64,000 nucleotides of DNA, from assembly GCA_033344895.1 (NCBI GenBank), contig JAWPMN010000001.1:2488001-2552000 (forward strand). The letters are read 5' to 3'. Of this stretch, positions 38,576 through 46,757 are shown piece after piece. The notes beneath the pieces are model-generated. The model was not told where the DNA came from and searched no databases. It saw only the letters and a list, made by a program, of their open reading frames with translations. Origin of the DNA: Alphaproteobacteria bacterium. GTDB taxonomy: Bacteria > Pseudomonadota > Alphaproteobacteria > UBA8366 > Aestuariispiraceae. The position numbers were made by a program, and so were the translations under genes. Each line of letters begins with the position of its first letter. Positions within the stretch are counted from its first letter, which is position 1.

Positions 38576-40447
38576 ATGAGTAAGCAGTTGGGCATGAGCG
38601 CCGGCAGAGCGGTTCTCGATGAGAACACCGCCTCGCGATCCACTGTGGTGAAAATTGCCCGGCTTTGTGGGGTAAAGAAAATTCAGGTTGCCGCCGTGGC
38701 GGGGCTGGGATTGGCGGGTGTCCTGTTCGACGCCCTCGGTCTCACGATGTTGTACCCGATCGGTGAGTATCTGTTGAATGAAGGTGAAATGGATTCACTG
38801 TTGGCGACATCCCGTGTCTGGGGTGGGTTGCACACGGCATTCGGCTGGTTCGGAGTTGAGCCGGGTATTGCTGCCGTTGTGGCGCTTTCAGCTGGATTTC
38901 TGCTGTTTCGGCAGGCGGTGACCTATCTGCGCCTTGTCTACCAGGCGTCGCTCAGTTTCATGCAGGCCCGGAGAATCCGGCGCTTGCTCTTCCTGGATTT
39001 TCTGGCGGCGAGGCTTGATTATCAGGAACGTCTGTATTCAGGCCCGTTTGCAAACTCGATGACGACAGAGACCACTCAGGCCTCTCAATCCATCAGTACG
39101 CTTCTGGAATTTCTGAACGCCTGCGCCTTTACCGTCGGCTACGTGTTGCTGCTGTTCTGGCTGTCCCCATTGGCCGCCCTTGCGGTGATCGCCGTTCTGG
39201 GGGCGGTGGGGTTTGGCATGCGCAATCTGCTGCGCCGTGTCCGGGATCTCAGCCGCGAGATCGTCACGGCAAATGCGGACTATGCTCAGCACTTCCTCGA
39301 ACGCTGTCGCGCAGGGCGCCTTATCCGGCTGACCCAGTCCGAAGACTTCGAAGTGTACAATGCGACCCGGCTGTTGAATCGCCAGGAAAAAAAGAACGTG
39401 CAATCCATCAAGGCGATTGCCGTGACCGAAATCGGAATTGAGCCGCTTGCGTTGGTGATCGGCATTCCGCTGCTGGTCGCCGCGGTCGTGGTCTACGGCG
39501 CGGACTTGCCGACAGTTGGCATGTTTCTGGTCATCCTGGCCCGATTGGCGCCCATGGTGAAACAATCCATGCGCGGATGGCAGGCCTACTTGCGAGTGCG
39601 CGCCTCTGCCGAGAACATTCTCGCGGTCGCGGAAGAACTGGCGTCTGCTCGAGAGCAGTCCGCAGGCGTAAGCAGCCTGCCACTTCCTGTCGAGGAAATC
39701 CGCTTTGAGGATGTAAGCTTTTCCTATCCCGATGCCGACCGTCAGGCGCTGGATGGCATCAACATGTCAATCCCCGGCAAGCAGATGACCGCGATTGTTG
39801 GGCCGTCCGGCAGCGGGAAATCGACACTGATCGATTTGTTGCCCCGGCTCAGGGTGCCCACCCTTGGCCGCGTCACGGTCAACGGGACGCCGTTGGAGGA
39901 CATCCGGATTGATGATCTGCGCGCCCAATGCGCCTATGTCAGCCAGAGTCCCACACTGCTCTCCGGTACGATTGCGGAGCATATCGGCTATGGAATGGGT
40001 GAACTGGACCAAAAGTCGATTGAGGAAGCTGCAAACCTTGCCAATGCGGCAGAGTTCATCGACCGGTTGCCAAAAGGGTATGCCACCCATCTGGGCGAGA
40101 GTGGGACCGGATTGAGCGGAGGGCAGAGGCAACGTGTCGAACTGGCGCGTGCGCTCGCCCGGCGTTCCTCCATCCTCATCCTGGATGAACCGACGAGCAA
40201 TGTGGATGGCGAAAGCGCGGCGCGGATTGCCGACGCGTTGAAAAAGATTCGCGAGCAGACGGACACAACGATCATCATCGTGGGACACCAACTGCGCGCA
40301 ATCGAGGGAGCCGACCAGATCGTCGTTATTCGAAATGGCAGGGTAGAGGCGCATGGCAAGCATGAAGACCTCGCGGCGCAACCAGGTTGGTATCGCAGCA
40401 CCTGGTCACGCCAGACCGGTGTTGACCCGAGAGCGGATGACGAATAA
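38576..40447 (+). CDS. ABC exporter, fused membrane and ATPase domains
   Basis: A 623-residue half-transporter. The N-terminal part has five to six membrane helices. The ATPase has Walker A GPSGSGKSTLIDLLPR, Q-loop CAYVSQSPTLLSG, signature LSGGQRQRVELARAL and Walker B ILILDEPTSN, then the H-loop HQLRA. The fold is that of lipid or glycan flippases such as MsbA and PglK, so it may flip a lipid-linked glycan, though peptide export is possible. ATG 38576 is taken; GTG 38564 in the same frame overlaps the preceding stop and is also possible. Confidence 0.9.
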   Translation: MSKQLGMSAGRAVLDENTASRSTVVKIARLCGVKKIQVAAVAGLGLAGVLFDALGLTMLYPIGEYLLNEGEMDSLLATSRVWGGLHTAFGWFGVEPGIAAVVALSAGFLLFRQAVTYLRLVYQASLSFMQARRIRRLLFLDFLAARLDYQERLYSGPFANSMTTETTQASQSISTLLEFLNACAFTVGYVLLLFWLSPLAALAVIAVLGAVGFGMRNLLRRVRDLSREIVTANADYAQHFLERCRAGRLIRLTQSEDFEVYNATRLLNRQEKKNVQSIKAIAVTEIGIEPLALVIGIPLLVAAVVVYGADLPTVGMFLVILARLAPMVKQSMRGWQAYLRVRASAENILAVAEELASAREQSAGVSSLPLPVEEIRFEDVSFSYPDADRQALDGINMSIPGKQMTAIVGPSGSGKSTLIDLLPRLRVPTLGRVTVNGTPLEDIRIDDLRAQCAYVSQSPTLLSGTIAEHIGYGMGELDQKSIEEAANLANAAEFIDRLPKGYATHLGESGTGLSGGQRQRVELARALARRSSILILDEPTSNVDGESAARIADALKKIREQTDTTIIIVGHQLRAIEGADQIVVIRNGRVEAHGKHEDLAAQPGWYRSTWSRQTGVDPRADDE

Positions 40448-40483
40448 GCGGCGTTTGCAGCTTCGCGCTAAGGAAACCCTGAA

Positions 40484-41287
40484 ATGAAAATCGGTGCCCT
40501 GATCCCTGTGCGTTTGACGTCCGAGCGGTTGCCTGGCAAGGCGCTCATGGACCTGGCCGGTAAGCCGGTCATTTTGCGTCTTCTGGAACGAGTGGCGGCC
40601 TGCCGGTTCATTTCGTCGCCGGAACACGTCGTGGTGTGTGCGACGACCGACGCGTCGGATGACCCGCTTGAGAAGGTTGTCACCGAAGCCGGATACTCTG
40701 TGTATCGCGGGGAAACGGATGACATTATCGCCCGTTTCGACGGTGCCATGCGGGCTTTCGATTTTGATGCGGTCATTCAGGCTGATGGCGACGACCCTCT
40801 TTCAGCAACAGAATACATGGACGTTGTCATGGCGCGCCTGCTGGAGGATTCGGAGGTCGACATTGTAACCGTCGATGGCCTTCCGCTAGGTACGGCGACG
40901 AAGGCCTTCACACGTCGGGCAATGGACAAGGTGATCCGGTCTTACAGACAGGGCCGCAACGACACCGGTTTCATCTACTTCTTCACCAAATCCGGTCTTT
41001 GCCGACACGAGGTCATCCAGCGAACGGACCCGGCGCACAGCTTGCCGGATGCTCGATTGACACTGGACTACCCGGTCGATCTTGAGGTGTTTCAGGCGAT
41101 CTTTGAGGCACTCGAACGTCCGGATGGGCCATTCGGGCTGAGCGAAACCGTGGAATTCCTAAAGCTGAACCCGGAGGTTCGGAACCGGAACCTTACGGTT
41201 CAGGATGAGTACTGGCAGCGAACCGCCGCCAAGACAGAACTTTATATGGACGATCCCGACGGTACGGTTCGGAAGATCGTATTCTGA
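40484..41287 (+). CDS. SpsF-type cytidylyltransferase
   Basis: A 267-residue nucleotidyltransferase. The N-terminal signature LIPVRLTSERLPGKALMDLAGKP is that of the CMP-sugar synthetase / SpsF group, followed by VIQADGDDPL, the metal-binding D region. It probably activates a nonulosonic acid with CTP, as PseF or LegF do, though SpsF-type proteins are poorly characterised. A second one is at 48897-49607. An AAGGAAA site precedes the ATG. Confidence 0.83.
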   Translation: MKIGALIPVRLTSERLPGKALMDLAGKPVILRLLERVAACRFISSPEHVVVCATTDASDDPLEKVVTEAGYSVYRGETDDIIARFDGAMRAFDFDAVIQADGDDPLSATEYMDVVMARLLEDSEVDIVTVDGLPLGTATKAFTRRAMDKVIRSYRQGRNDTGFIYFFTKSGLCRHEVIQRTDPAHSLPDARLTLDYPVDLEVFQAIFEALERPDGPFGLSETVEFLKLNPEVRNRNLTVQDEYWQRTAAKTELYMDDPDGTVRKIVF

Positions 41288-41354
41288 CCCAAAACTGTGC
41301 ATCCGGCATAGACCGGTTCGTACCCTATCGCGCATTGACTGGAGACTTGAGACC

Positions 41355-42728
41355 ATGACGAAATCCGCAACCAAGGCAGCGCCATCGAAACCGGCCAGCG
41401 CCGATGCTGCAGAAGGGGCTGCTGAGCGCGAGACCTTCGTTACCAGCAAAGGACGCGAGATAGACTACAATCCGGGCCACCTGGAGTTTATGGATCGTAC
41501 CCGCGGCAAATTCACCAATACCGCGGCGATCAGTGACTATGTCGATCGCGCCAGCACTTTGGTCGCGGGCGATTACGACAAGATTTCCTCAGAGAACAAG
41601 GACTCCGTCCGGCTGAAGGAAAGCAAGATTTCGCTCTGGTCCTATTCGCACCGTTACGCGCATGCCTGCATGGTCCCCGAACTGCTTAGGGGCTTGCCGG
41701 TCAAACGCAAGTTCAAGCGCATGCTGGATATCGGCTGCGGTTTCGGTGTGCAGCCCGCCATTCTGAAAGGGATCGGTGTGGTCGAGGAAGCACACGGTAT
41801 CGATATCGTCGACCGGGCTAGCGCGATCAAACCCGAGACGCTGCAAAAACTGCATCGCCGGATGCGCCATCTGAAATATGTCGACGGGTATGTCGAGCGC
41901 TTGTCCGATCGCGATCCGGAGGATCTCACTCCGATGCAACGCGCGATCGTTCAGAAAGTGCAGACGCCGCGGCTTTCCGTTTACCGCGCCAGCGGGATCA
42001 TGCTGCCCAAAACCATTTACAACAACAAACTGGTCGCAGAGCCGAAACTGGACGCGTTCTGGGAAGCGGACGTCTATAAGCATGAGGAACGGTATGACCT
42101 GATAACCGCGTTTTCCTGCGTTGAGTGGTTCCGCTCCAAGGAACTCTTCCAGAAGGTCGCGGATATGCTGGAAGTCGGCGGAATTTTTTACATGTACGTT
42201 GCCAACTGGTGGGGCGGAAACGCGGCGGTTCGTGCCAACGGGCTGTTCCCTTATGCCATTCAGCGTCTGGATGACGAAGAACGCGAGGACTACGTCAAAC
42301 GTCAGTACCCGGACAACGCAGCAGAAGTCCGGAATCTGTATGAGTACTATGATACAGACCGCCCGACGCAGAAGGATTACATCGAGGCGGCCTTGCAGGC
42401 GAATTTGGTTCCGGTCGTCCATAGGATGGCAGTCGCTCCCTACAAGTATGCGCAGCGTCGAGGCATTACGCCGTTGGGATACGCGATTGACGATCATGCG
42501 CGGTTCCGCGAAGCGCTGGAGGATATTCGACGCTTCCGTCCCGATGTCGGGGCCGAGGACTTGCTGTCCAGCCAGAGCTATCTGGCGTTCATGCGGGTTG
42601 ATCCCGATGCGCGGATGAACCGTGCCAAGTACCAGGAAGTTTCGAAAAAGGTGGATTTCCATTATCGGCCAAAAGGTCCGATTGAACGCTTCCTGCGCGA
42701 AAAGGGACTGAAGTTTCTTCTGAAGTAA
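41355..42728 (+). CDS. SAM-dependent methyltransferase-like protein
   Basis: A 457-residue protein. After a polar, alanine-rich N-terminus, residues about 120-250 carry the SAM motif I MLDIGCGFGVQPAILKGI. A large inserted segment follows, then YDLITAFSCVEWF and IFYMYVANWWGG as post-motifs. The C-terminal third is charged and not recognised. Role within the cluster could be O- or C-methylation of a sugar. A GGAGA site lies 9 bases before ATG 41355. Confidence 0.75.
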   Translation: MTKSATKAAPSKPASADAAEGAAERETFVTSKGREIDYNPGHLEFMDRTRGKFTNTAAISDYVDRASTLVAGDYDKISSENKDSVRLKESKISLWSYSHRYAHACMVPELLRGLPVKRKFKRMLDIGCGFGVQPAILKGIGVVEEAHGIDIVDRASAIKPETLQKLHRRMRHLKYVDGYVERLSDRDPEDLTPMQRAIVQKVQTPRLSVYRASGIMLPKTIYNNKLVAEPKLDAFWEADVYKHEERYDLITAFSCVEWFRSKELFQKVADMLEVGGIFYMYVANWWGGNAAVRANGLFPYAIQRLDDEEREDYVKRQYPDNAAEVRNLYEYYDTDRPTQKDYIEAALQANLVPVVHRMAVAPYKYAQRRGITPLGYAIDDHARFREALEDIRRFRPDVGAEDLLSSQSYLAFMRVDPDARMNRAKYQEVSKKVDFHYRPKGPIERFLREKGLKFLLK

Positions 42729-42770
42729 GACAGAGAGATCAATCCTGAACGACCTTCGAGTTCCTCACCA

Positions 42771-43973
42771 ATGTCCGAACGCCATTACTGCGCGCGATGC
42801 CTGGAACCGGTTTTCCGACCGGGACAGGTCCTCGACAGTGAAGGAGTCTGTCGACCCTGCCGGTATGCCGAGACCCATGACGCTATCGATTGGGACGAAC
42901 GCCGCCGGCAGTTGGATCGGCTTGTTGCCGAAACCAAGGCCGCGGCGGAGGGACCATACGACTGCTTGATCGGGGTAAGTGGTGGGAAGGACAGTTTACG
43001 GCAGGCGATAATCGCCCGGGACGAACTTGGGCTGAAGCCGCTGCTGGTCTGTTGCTCCTACCCGCCCGAGCAAGCGTCGGACCGGGGGCAGCGCAACCTG
43101 TCGAATCTGGTCAGTGAAGGTTTCGATCTTCACTATGTCTCGCCTGGGCCGCGGACCTGGAAACAGATGATGCGGATCGCCTTTCTGGAGCAGGCGCAAT
43201 GGACGCGGCCGACGGAGTTGGCGCTTTTCTGCTCAGTGGTGAAGACAGCGACCACCATGCAGATCCCTCTCGCGATTTTGGGAGAGAATCCAGCCCTGGC
43301 ATTCGGTGCGGAAGCGGGGACGCAGGATGCCGATGCTGCCGGATTCCGGTCCTACGACACACTCCGGGATGGTTCGGTCGACAGTTGGGTTGCTAAAGGT
43401 ATCTCGAGAAACCGCTTGTTTTGGTACGATATTCCCGATGCGGAAACGTGTGCGAAGTTAAAACTTCGCATGATCTATATCGGTTACTTTTTTCGCGACT
43501 TTCACGATGTGGCGAATACTGAATTCGCCAAGTCGCGCCGATTCCATCCGCGGACCGGGAAGATGGCGGATCCAGCCTATACCGGTTCGCTCAATCCCTA
43601 TGAATCCGTGGACGAGGATTTCGTTCATCTGAATCAGTATTTGAAATCGGTGAAACTTGGATTCGGCAAGGTCATTCAGCAGGTCAGTGTCTATGTGCGC
43701 TACGGTGGAATGAGCCGGGATGAAGCAGTCGAACTTGCGCTCAAGTACGACGGTATCCTGGATGATGAGCTGATCGACCAGTTCTGCCGATACCTCGAAA
43801 TTGACAGGGCCACTTTCGACGAGGTTGAGAACCGAATCCGCAACAAGGAAATCTGGCGGCTGAACAATGAAGGGCGCTGGGAGCATCGCCACCCACCGAC
43901 TACGGAGCTGATCGAAGAGCGAGGCAGGTCTGCTTCCGCGGCAGCAGGCCCGGCGGGGGCGAAGCGGTCATGA
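42771..43973 (+). CDS. N-acetyl sugar amidotransferase (PseA/WbpG-like), copy 1
   Basis: A 400-residue PP-loop ATP-binding enzyme. The N-terminal zinc-ribbon-like set YCARC (7, 10) and CRPC (27, 30) is followed by SGGKDS at residues 70-75. The remainder has FCSVVKTATTMQIPLAILGENP and GYFFRDFHDVANTEF. The family converts an acetamido group on a nonulosonic or other sugar to an acetamidino group, using ammonia delivered by HisH/HisF-like partners, which are the next two genes. It overlaps the HisH-like gene by four bases. A second copy lies at 45483-46757. Confidence 0.92.
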   Translation: MSERHYCARCLEPVFRPGQVLDSEGVCRPCRYAETHDAIDWDERRRQLDRLVAETKAAAEGPYDCLIGVSGGKDSLRQAIIARDELGLKPLLVCCSYPPEQASDRGQRNLSNLVSEGFDLHYVSPGPRTWKQMMRIAFLEQAQWTRPTELALFCSVVKTATTMQIPLAILGENPALAFGAEAGTQDADAAGFRSYDTLRDGSVDSWVAKGISRNRLFWYDIPDAETCAKLKLRMIYIGYFFRDFHDVANTEFAKSRRFHPRTGKMADPAYTGSLNPYESVDEDFVHLNQYLKSVKLGFGKVIQQVSVYVRYGGMSRDEAVELALKYDGILDDELIDQFCRYLEIDRATFDEVENRIRNKEIWRLNNEGRWEHRHPPTTELIEERGRSASAAAGPAGAKRS

Positions 43974-44617
43974 AGATTGCGATCATCGATATCAGTATCG
44001 GGAATATTCGCAGTGTCGAACTGGCCTTGCACAGATGTGGCGCGGATGTTGCGATCCTGCGTGATCCTGCAGGCTTGGATGAGGTAGACGGAATCGTTTT
44101 GCCAGGGGTGGGAGCCTTCAGGGCGGCTATGGAATGCCTGAAATCAGGCGGGTTCATGGATCCGCTTCATTCCAATGTCGTGGAGCGCCAGAAACCATTC
44201 CTTGGTATCTGTATTGGGATGCAGTTGATCGGCGAAGGGTCCGATGAAGGCGGGCAATGGACCGATGGTCTCGGATGGCTACCCGGCCATTGTGAACGCC
44301 TGAAGGGCGGTCAGGACTGTCCTGTTCCCCATGTCGGATGGAACGATGTTTCGGTCGCCCGGTTCGACGGACTTTTCCGGGGACTTCCCGATCGCCCGCA
44401 CTTCTTCTTCGACCATTCCTTCGCCTATGTCGGAGCGAACCGGGACGATACGGTCGCTGAGGTCGTCTACGGTGCCGAACGGTTTGCCGCGGCCTTGTCG
44501 CGGAACAATATTCGTGCCGTACAGTTTCATCCCGAACGCAGCCAGCGCGATGGTGCGGCGCTGTTCGGGAACTTCGTTTCTTTTACCGCCGCGCGGACCA
44601 AGCGTGCGGTTGCCTAG
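43970..44617 (+). CDS. HisH-like glutamine amidotransferase for sugar amidination
   Basis: A 215-residue class I glutaminase. The nucleophile is Cys81 in LGICIGMQLIGEGS, and the dyad is His187 and Glu189 in QFHPERSQ. It is a HisH paralogue that hydrolyses glutamine to supply ammonia. It has no histidine-operon neighbours; instead PseA-like genes flank it, so it serves the acetamidino modification. The start overlaps the upstream PseA-like gene as ATGA, and the HisF-like gene follows after 11 bases. Confidence 0.9.
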   Translation: MKIAIIDISIGNIRSVELALHRCGADVAILRDPAGLDEVDGIVLPGVGAFRAAMECLKSGGFMDPLHSNVVERQKPFLGICIGMQLIGEGSDEGGQWTDGLGWLPGHCERLKGGQDCPVPHVGWNDVSVARFDGLFRGLPDRPHFFFDHSFAYVGANRDDTVAEVVYGAERFAAALSRNNIRAVQFHPERSQRDGAALFGNFVSFTAARTKRAVA

Positions 44618-44628
44618 GATCACGACCC

Positions 44629-45486
44629 TTGCTTAAGAGGCGGATCATTGCCGGTATCGTCGTCAAGGACGGGTGGGCGGTGCAAAGTATTGGCTTTCAC
44701 CGTTATCTGCCTCTGGGCGACCCCGCGATTATTGCCGAAACCCTGGATCGTTGGCAGGTCGATGAAATCGTCCTGTTCGATATCGACGCGACCCCACGGG
44801 GAACGGGTCCGGATATCGAACTGATCGGCCGCGTTAGCGCCGCAATTTCCACACCATTGACCGCGGCCGGAGGCGTTCGGACTGTGGAGGATGCCCACAA
44901 CGTCATTTCGAATGGGGCGGATAAGGTCGCGATCAACACCGCGGCTTTCCACTCGCCGCGGCTCGTGCGGGGTATCGCTGATTTGTATGGTCGCCAATGT
45001 GTCGTTGCCTCCATAGATGTTCAACGTGACCCGCAAGGCGAGGCACGGCTGTTCAATCGATGGGTGCCCGTCCCCAGCGTTGATGTTGGGGAATTTGCAA
45101 GGACACTCGCCGATTCCGGCGCTGGCGAAATCCTTCTGAACAGCGTCGACCGTGATGGTTCGAAATCGGGGTTTGATCTTGAATTGGTGCGGCAGGTGGC
45201 GGCGCCTCTGACAGCGCCGCTGATCGTACTTGGTGGTGCCGGAAAACCGGAGGATATCGCGGAAGCTGTGACCGTGCCTGGGGTCGCCGCAGTGGGGGCT
45301 GCCAATTTCTGGACTTTCAGCGAACACAGCGTCGCTCAAGCCAAGGCTCTGTGCGAGGAGAAGGTCGGACGCATTCGTGTGAATGAGCGTATCAACTATC
45401 GGGGCCGCTCTGTGGCGCGGGCGGGGAGAACCATGCCGCCAGAAGAAGCGGCATTGGACCGTATGGTCGGGGAGCGGCTTCAGTGA
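44629..45486 (+). CDS. HisF-like ammonia-channel barrel for sugar amidination
   Basis: A 285-residue (beta/alpha)8 barrel that begins with TTG in MLKRRIIAGIVVKDGWAVQS. In canonical HisF the residue at position 11 is a catalytic Asp; here it is Val11, while Asp130 in SIDVQRD is retained. Loss of Asp11 fits a role that only channels ammonia, not making the imidazole ring. The C-terminus has GGAGKPEDIAEAV. TTG 44629 is preceded by AGGA. It overlaps the second PseA-like gene by four bases (GTGA). Confidence 0.9.
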   Translation: MLKRRIIAGIVVKDGWAVQSIGFHRYLPLGDPAIIAETLDRWQVDEIVLFDIDATPRGTGPDIELIGRVSAAISTPLTAAGGVRTVEDAHNVISNGADKVAINTAAFHSPRLVRGIADLYGRQCVVASIDVQRDPQGEARLFNRWVPVPSVDVGEFARTLADSGAGEILLNSVDRDGSKSGFDLELVRQVAAPLTAPLIVLGGAGKPEDIAEAVTVPGVAAVGAANFWTFSEHSVAQAKALCEEKVGRIRVNERINYRGRSVARAGRTMPPEEAALDRMVGERLQ

Positions 45487-46757
45487 TTTCGGAGATCCAA
45501 TACTGCGCGCGTTGTCTTTACCCGTCCACGCATCCGCTGGGACTCACGTTTGATGCCGATGGTGTTTGCAGCGGTTGCCGCGTGCATGAGGAAAAGGACG
45601 AGTTGGACTGGTCTTCGCGTTTTCGCAGGTTGGAAGCGCTGGTCGAACTGTATCGAAGCCGGTCCGGGCAAAGGTACGATTGCATCGTTCCGGTGAGTGG
45701 CGGTCGGGATTCCTACTTTATCGTCGATGTGGTCGTGAACCGGCTCGGCTTGAACCCTCTGCTTGTTTCCTACAATCGCCATTACAATTCGGCGATAGGA
45801 CATCGCAATCTGGCGTATTTGCGGACCATTTTTGACTGTGACTATGTTCAGTACACATTGTCACCGGTTGTCGCCAAGGCACTGACCCATTCGACGCTCG
45901 AGAAACTTGGAAGTTTTCACTGGCAGGTCCTCGCCGGCGAGACCGTCTGGCCCGTTCGCTGCGCTGTTCAGTACCGGACTCCATTGATTATCTGGGGGGC
46001 CCATCAGGGGGTCGACCAGGTTGGCATGTTCAGCCATCTGGATGAAGTCGAAATGTCCCGATGGTATCGGAAGAACCATGATCTGATGGGGCTGGAGGCG
46101 GAAGATTTGGTCGACGAGGCCCGCGGTCTTCCGGAACGCGATCTGCTGCCCCTGTTTTACCCGGACGACCGTCATCTGGCAGCAATCGGCGTACGCGGCA
46201 TCTATCTGAACAACTACATCCGGTGGGACAGCAAGGCGCAGCACGAAGACATGATTGCGCGACACGGTTACGAAACCGGCGATCTCGATCGCACGTTCGA
46301 TCGTTACAACGATGTGCATTGCGTTCACTATGCCGGCCTGCATGACCAAGTCAAAATGGCTAAGCATGGGTACGGAAAAGCGAGGGATCATGCCTGTCGG
46401 GAACTGCGCTTGAAGCGCCTGGACCGCGGCAGCGCCCAGCGCCTCGTTCAGCGATACGAACATGCGGATGCTTCCGACGGCCAGGCGCTTTTCGATTGGC
46501 TGGAAATTTCGGAAAGCGAGTTCTGGAACCGGATTGACCGGCATCGGAACCCACGCGTTTGGCAGCGGCGAGGCAAAGAGTGGCAGCGTGCCGGCCACCC
46601 TGAATCTCCGACGATCGAGACCGTTGCGCGCGTGGCCCTGGATGTGATTGAACCGATGGATTTTTCGAGCGGGACACCACGTTCCGAAGACGACGAGAAA
46701 TATCGCCTCTTCGCGAGAGGCTTTGTTGATTCCGAGTACGGAGAGGAGACCGTTTAA
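45483..46757 (+). CDS. N-acetyl sugar amidotransferase (PseA/WbpG-like), copy 2
   Basis: A 424-residue PP-loop protein. The cysteine pairs YCARC (8, 11) and CSGC (29, 32) resemble those of copy 1, but the PP-loop reads SGGRDSYF, with Arg for Lys. It has WPVRCAVQYRTPLIIWGAHQG and later NDVHCVHYAGLHDQVKMAKHGYGKARDH. GTG 45483 overlaps the HisF-like stop. With one HisH/HisF pair between two amidotransferases, either both enzymes share the ammonia source or the second serves another sugar. It overlaps the next gene by one base. Confidence 0.9.
   Translation: MISEIQYCARCLYPSTHPLGLTFDADGVCSGCRVHEEKDELDWSSRFRRLEALVELYRSRSGQRYDCIVPVSGGRDSYFIVDVVVNRLGLNPLLVSYNRHYNSAIGHRNLAYLRTIFDCDYVQYTLSPVVAKALTHSTLEKLGSFHWQVLAGETVWPVRCAVQYRTPLIIWGAHQGVDQVGMFSHLDEVEMSRWYRKNHDLMGLEAEDLVDEARGLPERDLLPLFYPDDRHLAAIGVRGIYLNNYIRWDSKAQHEDMIARHGYETGDLDRTFDRYNDVHCVHYAGLHDQVKMAKHGYGKARDHACRELRLKRLDRGSAQRLVQRYEHADASDGQALFDWLEISESEFWNRIDRHRNPRVWQRRGKEWQRAGHPESPTIETVARVALDVIEPMDFSSGTPRSEDDEKYRLFARGFVDSEYGEETV

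Noticed and set aside
44629-45486. Canonical histidine biosynthesis gene hisF
   Set aside because: Catalytic Asp11 is replaced by Val and the neighbours are sugar amidotransferases, not his genes.
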